Positions 16,771 to 24,814 of a stretch of 53,528 bases of DNA are shown piece after piece; positions within the stretch are counted from its first letter, which is position 1; every line of letters starts with the position of its first letter. Source of the stretch: Pseudobdellovibrionaceae bacterium (GTDB lineage: Bacteria; Bdellovibrionota; Bdellovibrionia; Bdellovibrionales; JAGQZY01); assembly GCA_020635085.1 (NCBI GenBank), contig JACKAL010000010.1:1-53528 (forward strand), given 5' to 3'. A model generated the notes under the pieces. The model did not search any database. It was not told where the DNA came from and worked only from the letters and a program-made list of their open reading frames with translations. A program made the translations under genes and the position numbers.

Positions 16771-18261
16771 ATGAAAATATCCATGGTATCATCACGCACC
16801 AAATGCACAGCTGGAATGGTAGTTTTGTTTGCTGGCTCCATCACGAAAAAGAAGGATCCAGAAATGACCTGGCTCAGCCATTTCCCTTCGGAACTAGACA
16901 AAGCTCGCATTACACACAACATGCCCTCTCACTTTAAAGGTGATGCTGGCCAGTCGCTCTTTTGGCGTGCCGAAAAACATTCTCCCGCTATTTTAGTGCT
17001 CGGCACAGGTAGCAATAAAAAACTAACCGCAGAAAATGCACGCGTCTGTAGTGCCACAATTATGCGAGTTGCAAAACAGGAACAACTAAAATCGGTGCGT
17101 ATTTGTTCACCATCATCACTTGCCGCAAACGAAGCGGCTATCGGTTTTACAGAAGGACTTTTACTTTGCGATTATAAGTTCACTACCTTTAAAGCCCCAG
17201 ATAAAAACGATGTCGCTGTGGAAAACATCGAAGTCTCTGTGGATAAGTTTTCAATGAGCCTTAATAAAATTGTCGAAACCAATGCTATTATTGCGGATGC
17301 AACCAATTTTGCTCGTTGGCTAGGCGATTGCCCCGGTAACTTTATGACACCGACTCAACTGGGACAAGAGGCCGAAAACGTCGCCAAAGGCACAAAACTT
17401 AAAGTGACTGTTTGGGATAAAAAACGCATCGAAAAAGAAAAAATGGAGTCTTTCCTTGGTGTGTCTTATGGAAGTGCGCAGGAGCCAAAATTTATCGTGA
17501 TGGAATATAAAGGTGGGCCAGTAAAACAAAAGCCATTTTGTCTTGTTGGTAAAGGTCTCACCTTCGATAGTGGTGGTATCTCCATTAAACCCAGCGGTGG
17601 TATGGAAGAAATGAAATACGACATGTGTGGTGGTGCTGCTGTCATTGCGGCCATGTCGGCAATTGCCAAATTAAAGCTAAAAATCAACGCTATTGCCTTT
17701 GTGCCCGCAACTGAAAACATGCCGGGAGCCGCCGCCAACAAGCCTGGTGATATTCGTAAAGCCCGCAATGGGAAAACCATCGAAGTTAATAACACCGATG
17801 CCGAGGGTCGCCTCATCTTAGCCGATGCTCTTTGTTACGCCTGTGAACAGAAGCCCGGCATGATTCTCGATGCCGCAACCCTCACTGGAGCTATGGTCAT
17901 TGCTCTGGGCAATACCCACACCGGGTTTTTCTCACGCAACGATGATCTCAGTAAAAAAATTGATAGAGCTGCTGCCACTAGTGGTGAGTGCGTATGGCGC
18001 ATGCCTTTAGTGGATGAACATGTAAAAGATATGAAAGGTTATTTTGCCGATCTCACCAACCTTGCACCTTCGCGCAATGCGGGAAGTGCAACGGCTGCCG
18101 CTTTCCTCGAAGCCTTTGTCGAAAAAGACATCCCGTGGGCGCACTTTGATATCGCTGGCACCGCATGGAATGTGGGGAACCGTCTCCCCTATGCCGCTGG
18201 CAAAGGGGCTTCGGGCGCCATCGTCCGCACCTTCATTGAAATGGCACGAGCTTACAAGTAG
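16771..18261 (+). CDS. pepA: Leucyl aminopeptidase (M17 family, PepA-like)
   Basis: Cytosolic two-metal aminopeptidase that releases N-terminal residues from peptides. The ATG at 16771 is preferred over the upstream TTG because AAGGGGG lies 7-8 bases before it; this gives 496 aa, the usual length. The metal and catalytic residues align with E. coli PepA: K261, D266, K273, D284, D343 and E345, with the signature NNTDAEGRL and a catalytic Arg at about 347. The N-terminal third is the variable macro-like domain. It is followed 8 bases later by a short-chain dehydrogenase gene. With Lon and ClpXP nearby it may finish peptide breakdown, but that link is only by position. Confidence 0.95.
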   Translation: MKISMVSSRTKCTAGMVVLFAGSITKKKDPEMTWLSHFPSELDKARITHNMPSHFKGDAGQSLFWRAEKHSPAILVLGTGSNKKLTAENARVCSATIMRVAKQEQLKSVRICSPSSLAANEAAIGFTEGLLLCDYKFTTFKAPDKNDVAVENIEVSVDKFSMSLNKIVETNAIIADATNFARWLGDCPGNFMTPTQLGQEAENVAKGTKLKVTVWDKKRIEKEKMESFLGVSYGSAQEPKFIVMEYKGGPVKQKPFCLVGKGLTFDSGGISIKPSGGMEEMKYDMCGGAAVIAAMSAIAKLKLKINAIAFVPATENMPGAAANKPGDIRKARNGKTIEVNNTDAEGRLILADALCYACEQKPGMILDAATLTGAMVIALGNTHTGFFSRNDDLSKKIDRAAATSGECVWRMPLVDEHVKDMKGYFADLTNLAPSRNAGSATAAAFLEAFVEKDIPWAHFDIAGTAWNVGNRLPYAAGKGASGAIVRTFIEMARAYK

Positions 18262-18269
18262 GAGAATCT

Positions 18270-18950
18270 ATGACGTTTTTGGTGACAGGTGCCGGTAGAG
18301 GCATTGGTTTAGAATTCACTCGGCAACTCTTGGGCACTGGACACCACGTCATTGCGTGGGTCCGCCACCCAGAGAAATCCTCGGGCCTTGCCCAACTCAA
18401 AAAAGATTTCTCCGCAACCCTCACCATTGATTCAGCCGATGTGACAAATGAAAAAAGTGTGAGCGATGCAGCTCAAAAAATCACAACACTCGATGTTGTG
18501 ATTAATAACGCTGGTGTACTGCTCGATGCCGATGACGATTTCGAAAGTTTAGATTTAGATACAGTGAAACAAACTTTCGAAGTCAATGTGTATGGTCCTA
18601 TGCGCGTAGCCCAGCACACACTTCCAATCCTTGAACAAAGTAAATCACCACTTCTGATAAATATCTCAAGCCTTATGGGCTCCGTCACTGACAACGGCAC
18701 CGGCGGTTATTATGCCTACCGTATGTCGAAAACCGCCGTAAATATGTTCACAAAATCGTTTAGTGTGGATCATCCAAAAATTAAGACGTTTTGTATGCAT
18801 CCTGGATGGGTACAAACAGATATGGGTGGCCCCAACGCCACCACCACCGTGGAAAAGTCAGTCACTGGATTATTACGTATAATTTTGGAGCCACAAAAAC
18901 ATGCGACAGGTTCTTTTATTAGCTTCGAAGGTAAATTTTTATCTTGGTAA
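18270..18950 (+). CDS. Short-chain dehydrogenase/reductase, CsgA/sniffer-like
   Basis: NAD(P)-dependent oxidoreductase with a Rossmann fold, 226 aa. The cofactor loop TGAGRGIG is at residues 6-13, NNAG at 79-82, the catalytic Ser at about 133-134 and the YxxxK pair at Y150/K154. The basic Arg in AWVRHPEK suggests a preference for NADP. The overall pattern, with an HPGWVQTDMGG segment near the end, resembles the C-factor/carbonyl-reductase subgroup that includes Myxococcus CsgA. The substrate is unknown. AGGAG precedes the ATG. It likely shares a transcript with pepA and converges with the next minus-strand operon, 9 bases away. Confidence 0.9.
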   Translation: MTFLVTGAGRGIGLEFTRQLLGTGHHVIAWVRHPEKSSGLAQLKKDFSATLTIDSADVTNEKSVSDAAQKITTLDVVINNAGVLLDADDDFESLDLDTVKQTFEVNVYGPMRVAQHTLPILEQSKSPLLINISSLMGSVTDNGTGGYYAYRMSKTAVNMFTKSFSVDHPKIKTFCMHPGWVQTDMGGPNATTTVEKSVTGLLRIILEPQKHATGSFISFEGKFLSW

Positions 18951-18959
18951 GGTACCTAC

Positions 18960-19625
18960 TTACTGAACGACGCGAACAAGAACAGGTTCGCCTTTTTTCA
19001 TGAAAATTTCACGCTCACCAATGCTCTCCGGAGAATCCATTAAGTAGTCGTTAGTGTCGCGCAAGAATTGTACTGATTCCAATTGCCATTGCTTAGGTAA
19101 ATTTCCATTCACGTCTTTTAAGTATGCATGACCCGTCATTCCGTCTTGCGTATACTCTATATCTTGATCCTGTGCTGGTTGACGATACAGCTGTTCGAAT
19201 GGAATCGGAATCGAACGAATCACATCTTGATTGCGTGACTGTAATCGACAGGGGGCGATCACAAATAGTTTAGCTTTTTTACCTGCGACCACCACACCTT
19301 CACCTTGCATGCTTAATTTAATAAAGGGGTATTCGATACACATGAGATTAGCACCCTTGTTTCCCATCACCGCAAATTGCCCCATGGTAAATTTGTACTG
19401 TCCGTCTTTGTTTAAAATATCGATCGAAGAGGCCACCGCTTCACGCTTGAACACACGTAGTGGTTTATCCACAAGATCAGACATATGTGAATCACGCACA
19501 GCAGCTGGCGCCCGCTCACTCATGTAAGGGACAACCCACTCGTAATCCTTATTAGATAACCAATAAGAATAAAACGATGTCGCGATAAGAAGTGCTAAAA
19601 ATATAAAGGACCGAAAATGGTTCAC
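18960..19625 (-). CDS. Membrane-anchored protein of unknown function
   Basis: A 221-aa protein with one N-terminal transmembrane segment (FIFLALLIATSFYSYWL) and a large, presumably periplasmic C-terminal part rich in beta-strand-like sequence. No family is recognised; the layout (short cytoplasmic start, anchor, then strands) resembles LptC-like proteins, but I cannot support that further. The frame is open to a GTG at 19652. The GTG at 19625 is chosen because GGTGGGG lies 5 bases upstream; the longer form would add nine residues. It is the last gene of the minus-strand operon that starts at 24629, directly behind the glutamate-cysteine ligase gene. Confidence 0.75.
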   Translation of the reverse strand: MNHFRSFIFLALLIATSFYSYWLSNKDYEWVVPYMSERAPAAVRDSHMSDLVDKPLRVFKREAVASSIDILNKDGQYKFTMGQFAVMGNKGANLMCIEYPFIKLSMQGEGVVVAGKKAKLFVIAPCRLQSRNQDVIRSIPIPFEQLYRQPAQDQDIEYTQDGMTGHAYLKDVNGNLPKQWQLESVQFLRDTNDYLMDSPESIGEREIFMKKGEPVLVRVVQ

Positions 19626-19653
19626 AACTACCCCACCATTCTCATTATACACA

Positions 19654-20901
19654 CTATAGAGTGTAACCGTGATATTTTATTTGGTAACTCGACGTCTCAC
19701 GACCTATGGCCAAGAGTCCTATCTTGGCAATCCACCCATACACGTTCTCGAGAGGACAACCTTGTGCTTGAATACGTAAATCACTTAAACACAAACGTTT
19801 GTATACCGCACCCGGGCTATTTAGACTTTCGCGCTCGTCTTTTTTATCATGAGCGCGCAAAAAACCACCCGCCAACTGTTCGCCAATCATATAAATAGTC
19901 GGCTCAGCCGTTGCAGCATCCGATTTTACTATAGTCGGTACACCTTCTTGAATAATCACCTCTGAGAATTTGCCTCCGCCTTTTTGTGCCTTCATTTTTT
20001 TGCGCGCATCATAAGTCCAGTTGAGTACATCTTGGCTCGAATTCACTCGGGTGACTCCTAGGCCATAAGTTCCCGCATTGTTTTTTACAAAAACATAGGG
20101 TTCTTCTTGGATACCGCGCTTTTTATACTCTTCACGAAGTGCCCCTAAAAACGTTTCCACATTATCAGCCAATGCCTGTCGTCGCTCATCGGAGCCTACA
20201 TCAAAGTGTTCAAACACTTCGGTTTTAACAGTAAATAACCAGGGATCTAACTCCAATATGTGGGCAAATTCGCTGGCTACATCATTGTAATGTTTAAAAT
20301 AAATACTCTTTTTTCGTTTGTACCATCCCAAATCCATAGAAGGAGTCAATGCCACACGGCTTATATCCGTCCAATGTTCATATAATTTAGAAAAATCGTT
20401 ATTGCTAATAACCACATCAGGAATAAATCCATTTGGTGTTTGCAGTTGACCCTCTTTATTAACTATTGGCTCTACCGGCACTTTGGTGCCCAAATAGCTT
20501 TCCATTTCGCGAGCAGCAGTCGTAACATCTAAGCCGGGCATACCCACTGTCACCGTATAGCCTGCACATAAAATGAGTTTGCGAATAGCCGCTACGTTTT
20601 CCCAGTAGTACAAATTTTTAAAATGATCCTCAGTAATCAAAAGAATCTTTTGCGCACCAGGATAGTGTTTTTGTAAATAGGTTTTGACGAGTTCGGGCGC
20701 ACTTTCTTTATCGGTTTGGCAAATATTATTAAACCCCGCAGGAAAAATATTAGCATCAACATTTGTCACCTTAAAGCAAGCATCGCGAATATCGTAACTC
20801 GAATAAAATGGTAGATAGAGGGATTTTTTTTGTGAATTGTACCAATCACACAGAACTGGCATGTTTTTTAAAATTTTATCATGTAAGAGCGCGTTGTTCA
20901 T
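19654..20901 (-). CDS. gshA: Glutamate-cysteine ligase, proteobacterial GshA (Acidithiobacillus-type)
   Basis: Probably forms gamma-glutamylcysteine from glutamate and cysteine with ATP, the first step of glutathione synthesis. The 415-aa sequence resembles the GshA group first described from Acidithiobacillus rather than the E. coli or plant types: it has VDANIFPAGFNNIC near residue 50, VVISNNDFS near 165, and an ATP-grasp-like C-terminal half (VFVKNNAGTYGLGV, then VIIQEGVPT). This call is from recognition of the pattern; no alignment was possible. No gshB is in the window. Its start overlaps the EI24-like gene by 23 bases, so it belongs to that operon. Confidence 0.75.
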   Translation of the reverse strand: MNNALLHDKILKNMPVLCDWYNSQKKSLYLPFYSSYDIRDACFKVTNVDANIFPAGFNNICQTDKESAPELVKTYLQKHYPGAQKILLITEDHFKNLYYWENVAAIRKLILCAGYTVTVGMPGLDVTTAAREMESYLGTKVPVEPIVNKEGQLQTPNGFIPDVVISNNDFSKLYEHWTDISRVALTPSMDLGWYKRKKSIYFKHYNDVASEFAHILELDPWLFTVKTEVFEHFDVGSDERRQALADNVETFLGALREEYKKRGIQEEPYVFVKNNAGTYGLGVTRVNSSQDVLNWTYDARKKMKAQKGGGKFSEVIIQEGVPTIVKSDAATAEPTIYMIGEQLAGGFLRAHDKKDERESLNSPGAVYKRLCLSDLRIQAQGCPLENVYGWIAKIGLLAIGRETSSYQIKYHGYTL

Positions 20902-21655
20902 GGTTCTCCAAATTTTTTTTATCTGCGAAGGCGTTGGCGCCGCCTGCGATAAAAAAGGGTAGAATTAAAGTAAACAGGCCAGGAATAATGCTAACGACAA
21001 GAATACTCATCGCTAAGCCCAAAAATAATGGAAAATGGTCGAAAAAATACGCCAGGCGTTGACGCAAAGACATTGTGACACATTCAAAAGAAAAATCCAT
21101 ACAGTCATAAGACACCATCAAGCTAATAAATATGGGAACAATAAACATACCGAATGTAAAAAAAGAAATAATAAATAAAATAAAAGATAAACCCATAAAA
21201 AACGTAATTTTAATTACACTAATTATGAGCATCCTGATGGTGGTGTAAAGCCAGCGAAAGAAACTATTTTTAACTTTCAGCTGAAGTCCCTTTCGCGCAA
21301 GGATAATATCCGCTAAAAGCGAATAAAATGGTGCACCAATAATACAAAGAAGCACATAAGAAAAATAAGAAACAAAAATAAGCAGGAAAAACCAGAACAT
21401 TCCCTGAGCTAACGCTGCAATTAGGGAAAATTCTCCTATTTTTAATTTTTCGGTAAAACGATAGAGACCTGGAACCCAGTCCATAAGATAGGGCACTATG
21501 GAAAAGGAACTATTCCAAAATGCCCAAATAAAATAAATGGCTGAAAAAAAACAAATCCAAAATGGAAGAATGGCCAAAAGAAATAACCGAAAACTGGTAA
21601 ACACCAGCAATGCTCCCTTAAACGGAATACCGAAACCTCTTACAAAATCTGCCAT
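20879..21655 (-). CDS. EI24/CysZ-like integral membrane protein
   Basis: A 258-aa inner-membrane protein with about four to six hydrophobic segments. It shows the EI24/CysZ pattern: an N-terminal helix with GFGIPFKGALLVF, the APFYSLLADIIL segment, a middle YDCMDFSFE motif, and a C-terminal helix with PFFIAGGANAFADKK. CysZ imports sulfate, but many EI24 proteins have no known substrate. The ATG at 21655 with GAAGG 8 bases upstream is preferred over the TTG at 21670. It overlaps the glutamate-cysteine ligase gene, so a sulfur role is a reasonable guess but not shown. Confidence 0.8.
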   Translation of the reverse strand: MADFVRGFGIPFKGALLVFTSFRLFLLAILPFWICFFSAIYFIWAFWNSSFSIVPYLMDWVPGLYRFTEKLKIGEFSLIAALAQGMFWFFLLIFVSYFSYVLLCIIGAPFYSLLADIILARKGLQLKVKNSFFRWLYTTIRMLIISVIKITFFMGLSFILFIISFFTFGMFIVPIFISLMVSYDCMDFSFECVTMSLRQRLAYFFDHFPLFLGLAMSILVVSIIPGLFTLILPFFIAGGANAFADKKNLENHEQRALT

Positions 21656-21743
21656 ACTCTTTACCTTCAACTTTTATTTTCTGTGTAGATATTTAAAATG
21701 TCGCCTTTGTTTTCTTGATTACACAATTCTAAAAAAATAGGCT

Positions 21744-22757
21744 CTATTTTTTCTTCACCCTCTTTTTTTCCTTTTCAATGCCAAATTCCAATTCATGTGC
21801 CACTTGGCGCGTCTTCTCTTCGATCTCTTTAAGTTGTATAAAAAAACCTTTTACTGAAGGACTCTCCGACTTTACAGCCTCTGGTGTATGCATGGCTTTT
21901 AACACTTCAATGGCATCCATCAGGTCTGCAAGACCTCGCAATTTCTGTGTATTGACCTCTTGCTTGTCGACAGAATTTTTCGGCACTGGCACCCCAACAA
22001 TTTTAGTAAAATATTGCCGGTAAACATGCAATAAATCTTGTGCGGCTTTTTCACTCATTTCGGGAGACGCGTTTTCCATAACATACAACAGATCTTTTTC
22101 TGCCAAATGCAGAACCTCGGAATAATGCCTATCAAGATCCTTTCCCGGTGTGAGTTGCATAAAGCTCAAGTAAAAATATGGACGCAGTAAAGAATCAGTG
22201 GGCTCTCCACGCAAAGGGTGTTTTTGCCAATAATTGAGAGCTGCACTACGATACTCAAGAGCTTTTTCCCATACGCCCATAACATAGTACACATTCGCAA
22301 GGCGTGCCGGTGTTTCGATATATTGTATAAAATCGTCTGGCATTCTCGCCTTTTGTAGATCAATGAGTGTTGTAAGAAGATAATCGTAGTTTTGCAAAAT
22401 TTCGTACATCCAAGAAATTCGATACAACCCTTGTCTCTGATGACTCAAATCATACCCCTTACCATGCTCAATTAATTTTTTGTACGTTTCCAAAGCGCCA
22501 GGATAATCACGCGTCTCTTCCTGAATCTCTCCCAGAAGCAATAATGCTGTTCCATGCCAGTAAATATCGTTTGTTTGCATAAGATAAGACTGGGTTTGTG
22601 CTTCGGCTTGTTTGTACTCTTTTTCTTTGATGAGATAACGAACCGTATCCAACTCGTCGGGATATTTTCGCTGAATAGGAGCTTCTGTACCGGGAAACAA
22701 TGCACATCCAGAAAATACAATACATAATAAAAGAAAAACTATTTTTAATTTCGTCAT
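21744..22757 (-). CDS. TPR-containing lipoprotein
   Basis: Exported lipoprotein of 337 aa: lipobox VFSGC with the modified Cys at residue 18. The mature part is almost all alpha-helical with TPR-like repeats (EYKQAEAQTQSYLMQ, YPGALETYKKLIE, WEKALEYRSAALNYW). The C-terminal 50 residues form a charged coiled-coil ending in a Lys-rich tail. Its start overlaps the end of the second ArsA-like gene by 4 bases, so it is coupled to a cytosolic ATPase although it works in the envelope. It resembles scaffold lipoproteins such as YfiO/BamD-like ones only in general layout. Confidence 0.85.
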   Translation of the reverse strand: MTKLKIVFLLLCIVFSGCALFPGTEAPIQRKYPDELDTVRYLIKEKEYKQAEAQTQSYLMQTNDIYWHGTALLLLGEIQEETRDYPGALETYKKLIEHGKGYDLSHQRQGLYRISWMYEILQNYDYLLTTLIDLQKARMPDDFIQYIETPARLANVYYVMGVWEKALEYRSAALNYWQKHPLRGEPTDSLLRPYFYLSFMQLTPGKDLDRHYSEVLHLAEKDLLYVMENASPEMSEKAAQDLLHVYRQYFTKIVGVPVPKNSVDKQEVNTQKLRGLADLMDAIEVLKAMHTPEAVKSESPSVKGFFIQLKEIEEKTRQVAHELEFGIEKEKKRVKKK

Positions 22758-23806
22758 TGAAATCCTTTTAGCAAATTTTTACTCACACTTTGTAAGTTTG
22801 AAGTTTGCATCTCCAACATACGTTCAGCGACAAAATACACACCCATATTCTGATCAATTTTTTGCACCTGTTCTTTTGTCGATCCTATTTGATTATGGTA
22901 ATAATTAAAGAGTTTGTCATAATAATTTTGCAGACTCTTATCTTGTTCGGAAAAATCCGTAAATTTTTTATCAAAATCCAACCAATCCGGATACGCACGA
23001 TTGATGACCATATTTACAGACCGAATTCCCTGTTTGCGCAGGCCCACCACAACCTCTAAAACTTCTTGTACCTTAGTCGGATCGGGAAGGGTTACCGTAA
23101 AAAAACAGGTTGCCGGGGATTTTAACAATTCCACCAACGCATCGGATGATGCAACAATATGAGCTTGAAATGAAAAAAGAGATTTAAAGAAAACCTCTAC
23201 ATCACGATAAAATTCCTCGCCCACTAAAAACGTAAAAACTTTATAAAACAATTTTTGTGCTGACCAAAATTTAAAACTCTTCGCCTCAATCGCTGCTCGC
23301 GCCAATAAATTTTCTTTAAAAATATGAATCACTGATTCCGGTGCAGTAAAAAAATCCATGGAATTATTGGATGGTGGCGTATCAACAACAAACAAATCAT
23401 ATTGGGGATCCTGAATGAGTTGGTTTAACTTGTAAATGGTGGATATCGATTGATTCTCGGCCAAGACGGAGGACACTTGTGAGAAAATTCTGTTTTTCTT
23501 AAGGTTTTCATAATCTTCGACCGAAAATTTTTGTGTGACAAATTCTTCGATAATTTTTTGTGAATCGATCAGATGAACATCGACGGCACCGCTACCAAAA
23601 AGTGCTAATTTATGTGTTTCTTTTTGCACATCCATACCAAAAACATCGCCAAGACGCTTCGCGGGATCTATTGTCAATAGTCCCACTCTTTTCCCGGTTT
23701 TAGCCGCTTCTATAGCCCATGTTGCTGACAGGGTGGTTTTTCCGGTACCGCCATTACCAACAAAAACAAAGGTCTTATAATTTTGCAAAAAGTCTCTGTA
23801 GTTCAT
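22754..23806 (-). CDS. ArsA/Get3-like ATPase, second of a pair (signature Lys replaced)
   Basis: A 350-aa cytoplasmic P-loop ATPase of the ArsA/Get3 group. Its P-loop is GNGGTGKTT at 17-25: the catalytic Lys and Thr are present, but the family's signature Lys in KGGxGK is replaced by Asn, which may weaken hydrolysis. It has the TIDPAKRLGDVFG segment that is typical of ArsA-like proteins and a VVDTPPS Walker B-like strand. No arsR, arsB or arsC is near and the metal-binding Cys set of ArsA is not seen, so arsenite pumping is unlikely. The gene overlaps the end of its paralogue by 32 bases and the next gene by 4, so the three are tightly coupled. Confidence 0.88.
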   Translation of the reverse strand: MNYRDFLQNYKTFVFVGNGGTGKTTLSATWAIEAAKTGKRVGLLTIDPAKRLGDVFGMDVQKETHKLALFGSGAVDVHLIDSQKIIEEFVTQKFSVEDYENLKKNRIFSQVSSVLAENQSISTIYKLNQLIQDPQYDLFVVDTPPSNNSMDFFTAPESVIHIFKENLLARAAIEAKSFKFWSAQKLFYKVFTFLVGEEFYRDVEVFFKSLFSFQAHIVASSDALVELLKSPATCFFTVTLPDPTKVQEVLEVVVGLRKQGIRSVNMVINRAYPDWLDFDKKFTDFSEQDKSLQNYYDKLFNYYHNQIGSTKEQVQKIDQNMGVYFVAERMLEMQTSNLQSVSKNLLKGFQ

Positions 23807-24629
23807 TTTGATCCTGCAATATGTTTTTAAGCGCCGAAAAGTAAAACGGAATTTCTAACGACAAAGGAAAATCCTGCAAAATTTTTTGCCGGTTCTCCTG
23901 ATACAAAAGGCGCAAACTCGCAAGCTCCTGAAGCACCCCTCCTCCTCTTATTGGTCCATGCACTTCAGGAATATCCTGCATTTTGTTTATCACCACATGA
24001 ATCGGCGATGTCATTAGGTGTTTCATACTGGCTACTAGCTCTTTAGTTTCTTGAATGGCAAAAGATTCTGGCGTGGTGACCACTAACGTTTGCACCGAGG
24101 AACTGTTCAGTGCCTTTTCTATAGACTCGCATTGCTCCCGAATGGGCCCTGTTTTGGTCATATTTTTTAAGCCGTGAGGCGCCTGCAGTAAGCTCACAAA
24201 ATGGCCCGAGCTCATGGCATCCACAACGATGGTATCATAGTGAAGCTTGGGGCCGTGATCTCGTAACTGACTTGTGATTTTTCCTAAAAACGAGATCTCA
24301 CGTAGGCCTGGAGCCACTTTAATCAGCGCTTTCATCCAGTTGTTTTCAAAAAACGCTCGGCTCAACCACGGTAGCTTTACCAGGTAACCCACATACTCTT
24401 TCAGACAATCTTCTCCCGTCCACATGGACCAATCAAAACCATATGGCGTCGGAGTGGGCACATACAAATCCGTGGACTGAAACCCCAACCAGAGAGACAA
24501 AAAACTCCATGGCCCCATCTCCACAAGCAGGACTTTTTTATCCAACGAGGCCTCACGGGCAGCGAGAAAGGTCGCTACTGTGGATTTCCCTACCCCACCC
24601 TTACCTGTTACAAATACAATTTTGTGCAC
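23775..24629 (-). CDS. ArsA/Get3-like ATPase, first of a pair
   Basis: A 284-aa cytoplasmic ATPase with an intact deviant Walker A loop, GKGGVGKS at 9-16, including the signature Lys. A switch-like VVDAMSSGH strand and a VVINKM strand follow as in the ArsA/ParA superfamily. It is shorter than the second copy. Adjacent ArsA-like pairs are known in other bacteria, for example the Get3-like pair of mycobacteria (BagA/BagB). The neighbours here are envelope proteins, not arsenic genes, which fits a role in targeting or assembling proteins, but this is inference. It heads a minus-strand operon and is divergent from trigger factor with about 185 bases between. Confidence 0.88.
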   Translation of the reverse strand: MHKIVFVTGKGGVGKSTVATFLAAREASLDKKVLLVEMGPWSFLSLWLGFQSTDLYVPTPTPYGFDWSMWTGEDCLKEYVGYLVKLPWLSRAFFENNWMKALIKVAPGLREISFLGKITSQLRDHGPKLHYDTIVVDAMSSGHFVSLLQAPHGLKNMTKTGPIREQCESIEKALNSSSVQTLVVTTPESFAIQETKELVASMKHLMTSPIHVVINKMQDIPEVHGPIRGGGVLQELASLRLLYQENRQKILQDFPLSLEIPFYFSALKNILQDQNELQRLFAKL

Positions 24630-24754
24630 GTTTTCCTCTGTAATATCGATCCCTTAGGGTCAGTCTTAGACTACCGCAAATTGACCTGAGATACCATCCA
24701 AGAAATAAACGCAAAAAGACCCACTGTGCGAGAGCTCAAAAATCATGCATATTC

Positions 24755-24783
24755 TTGATTTTACGAGAGAAATTCCCTATATT
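24755..24783 (+). promoter_or_regulatory. Sigma-70-like promoter of the trigger factor gene
   Basis: TTGATT (24755-24760) and TATATT (24778-24783) with an ideal 17-base spacer; transcription would start near 24790, giving a short leader before the ATG at 24815. A longer open frame that starts at 24755 begins in this -35 box, which argues against that upstream start. Confidence 0.65.
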
Positions 24784-24814
24784 GCCGAGAAATCAAAAAA
24801 ATGAGGAGATTTGC

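Noticed and set aside
16641..16937. 98-aa open frame overlapping the start of pepA
   Set aside because: It overlaps the supported pepA start and its Shine-Dalgarno, and has no recognisable content.
22754..24629. Arsenite export ATPase genes
   Set aside because: No arsB, arsC, arsR or arsD nearby and the ArsA metal-binding Cys set is not seen; Get3-like is the better reading.
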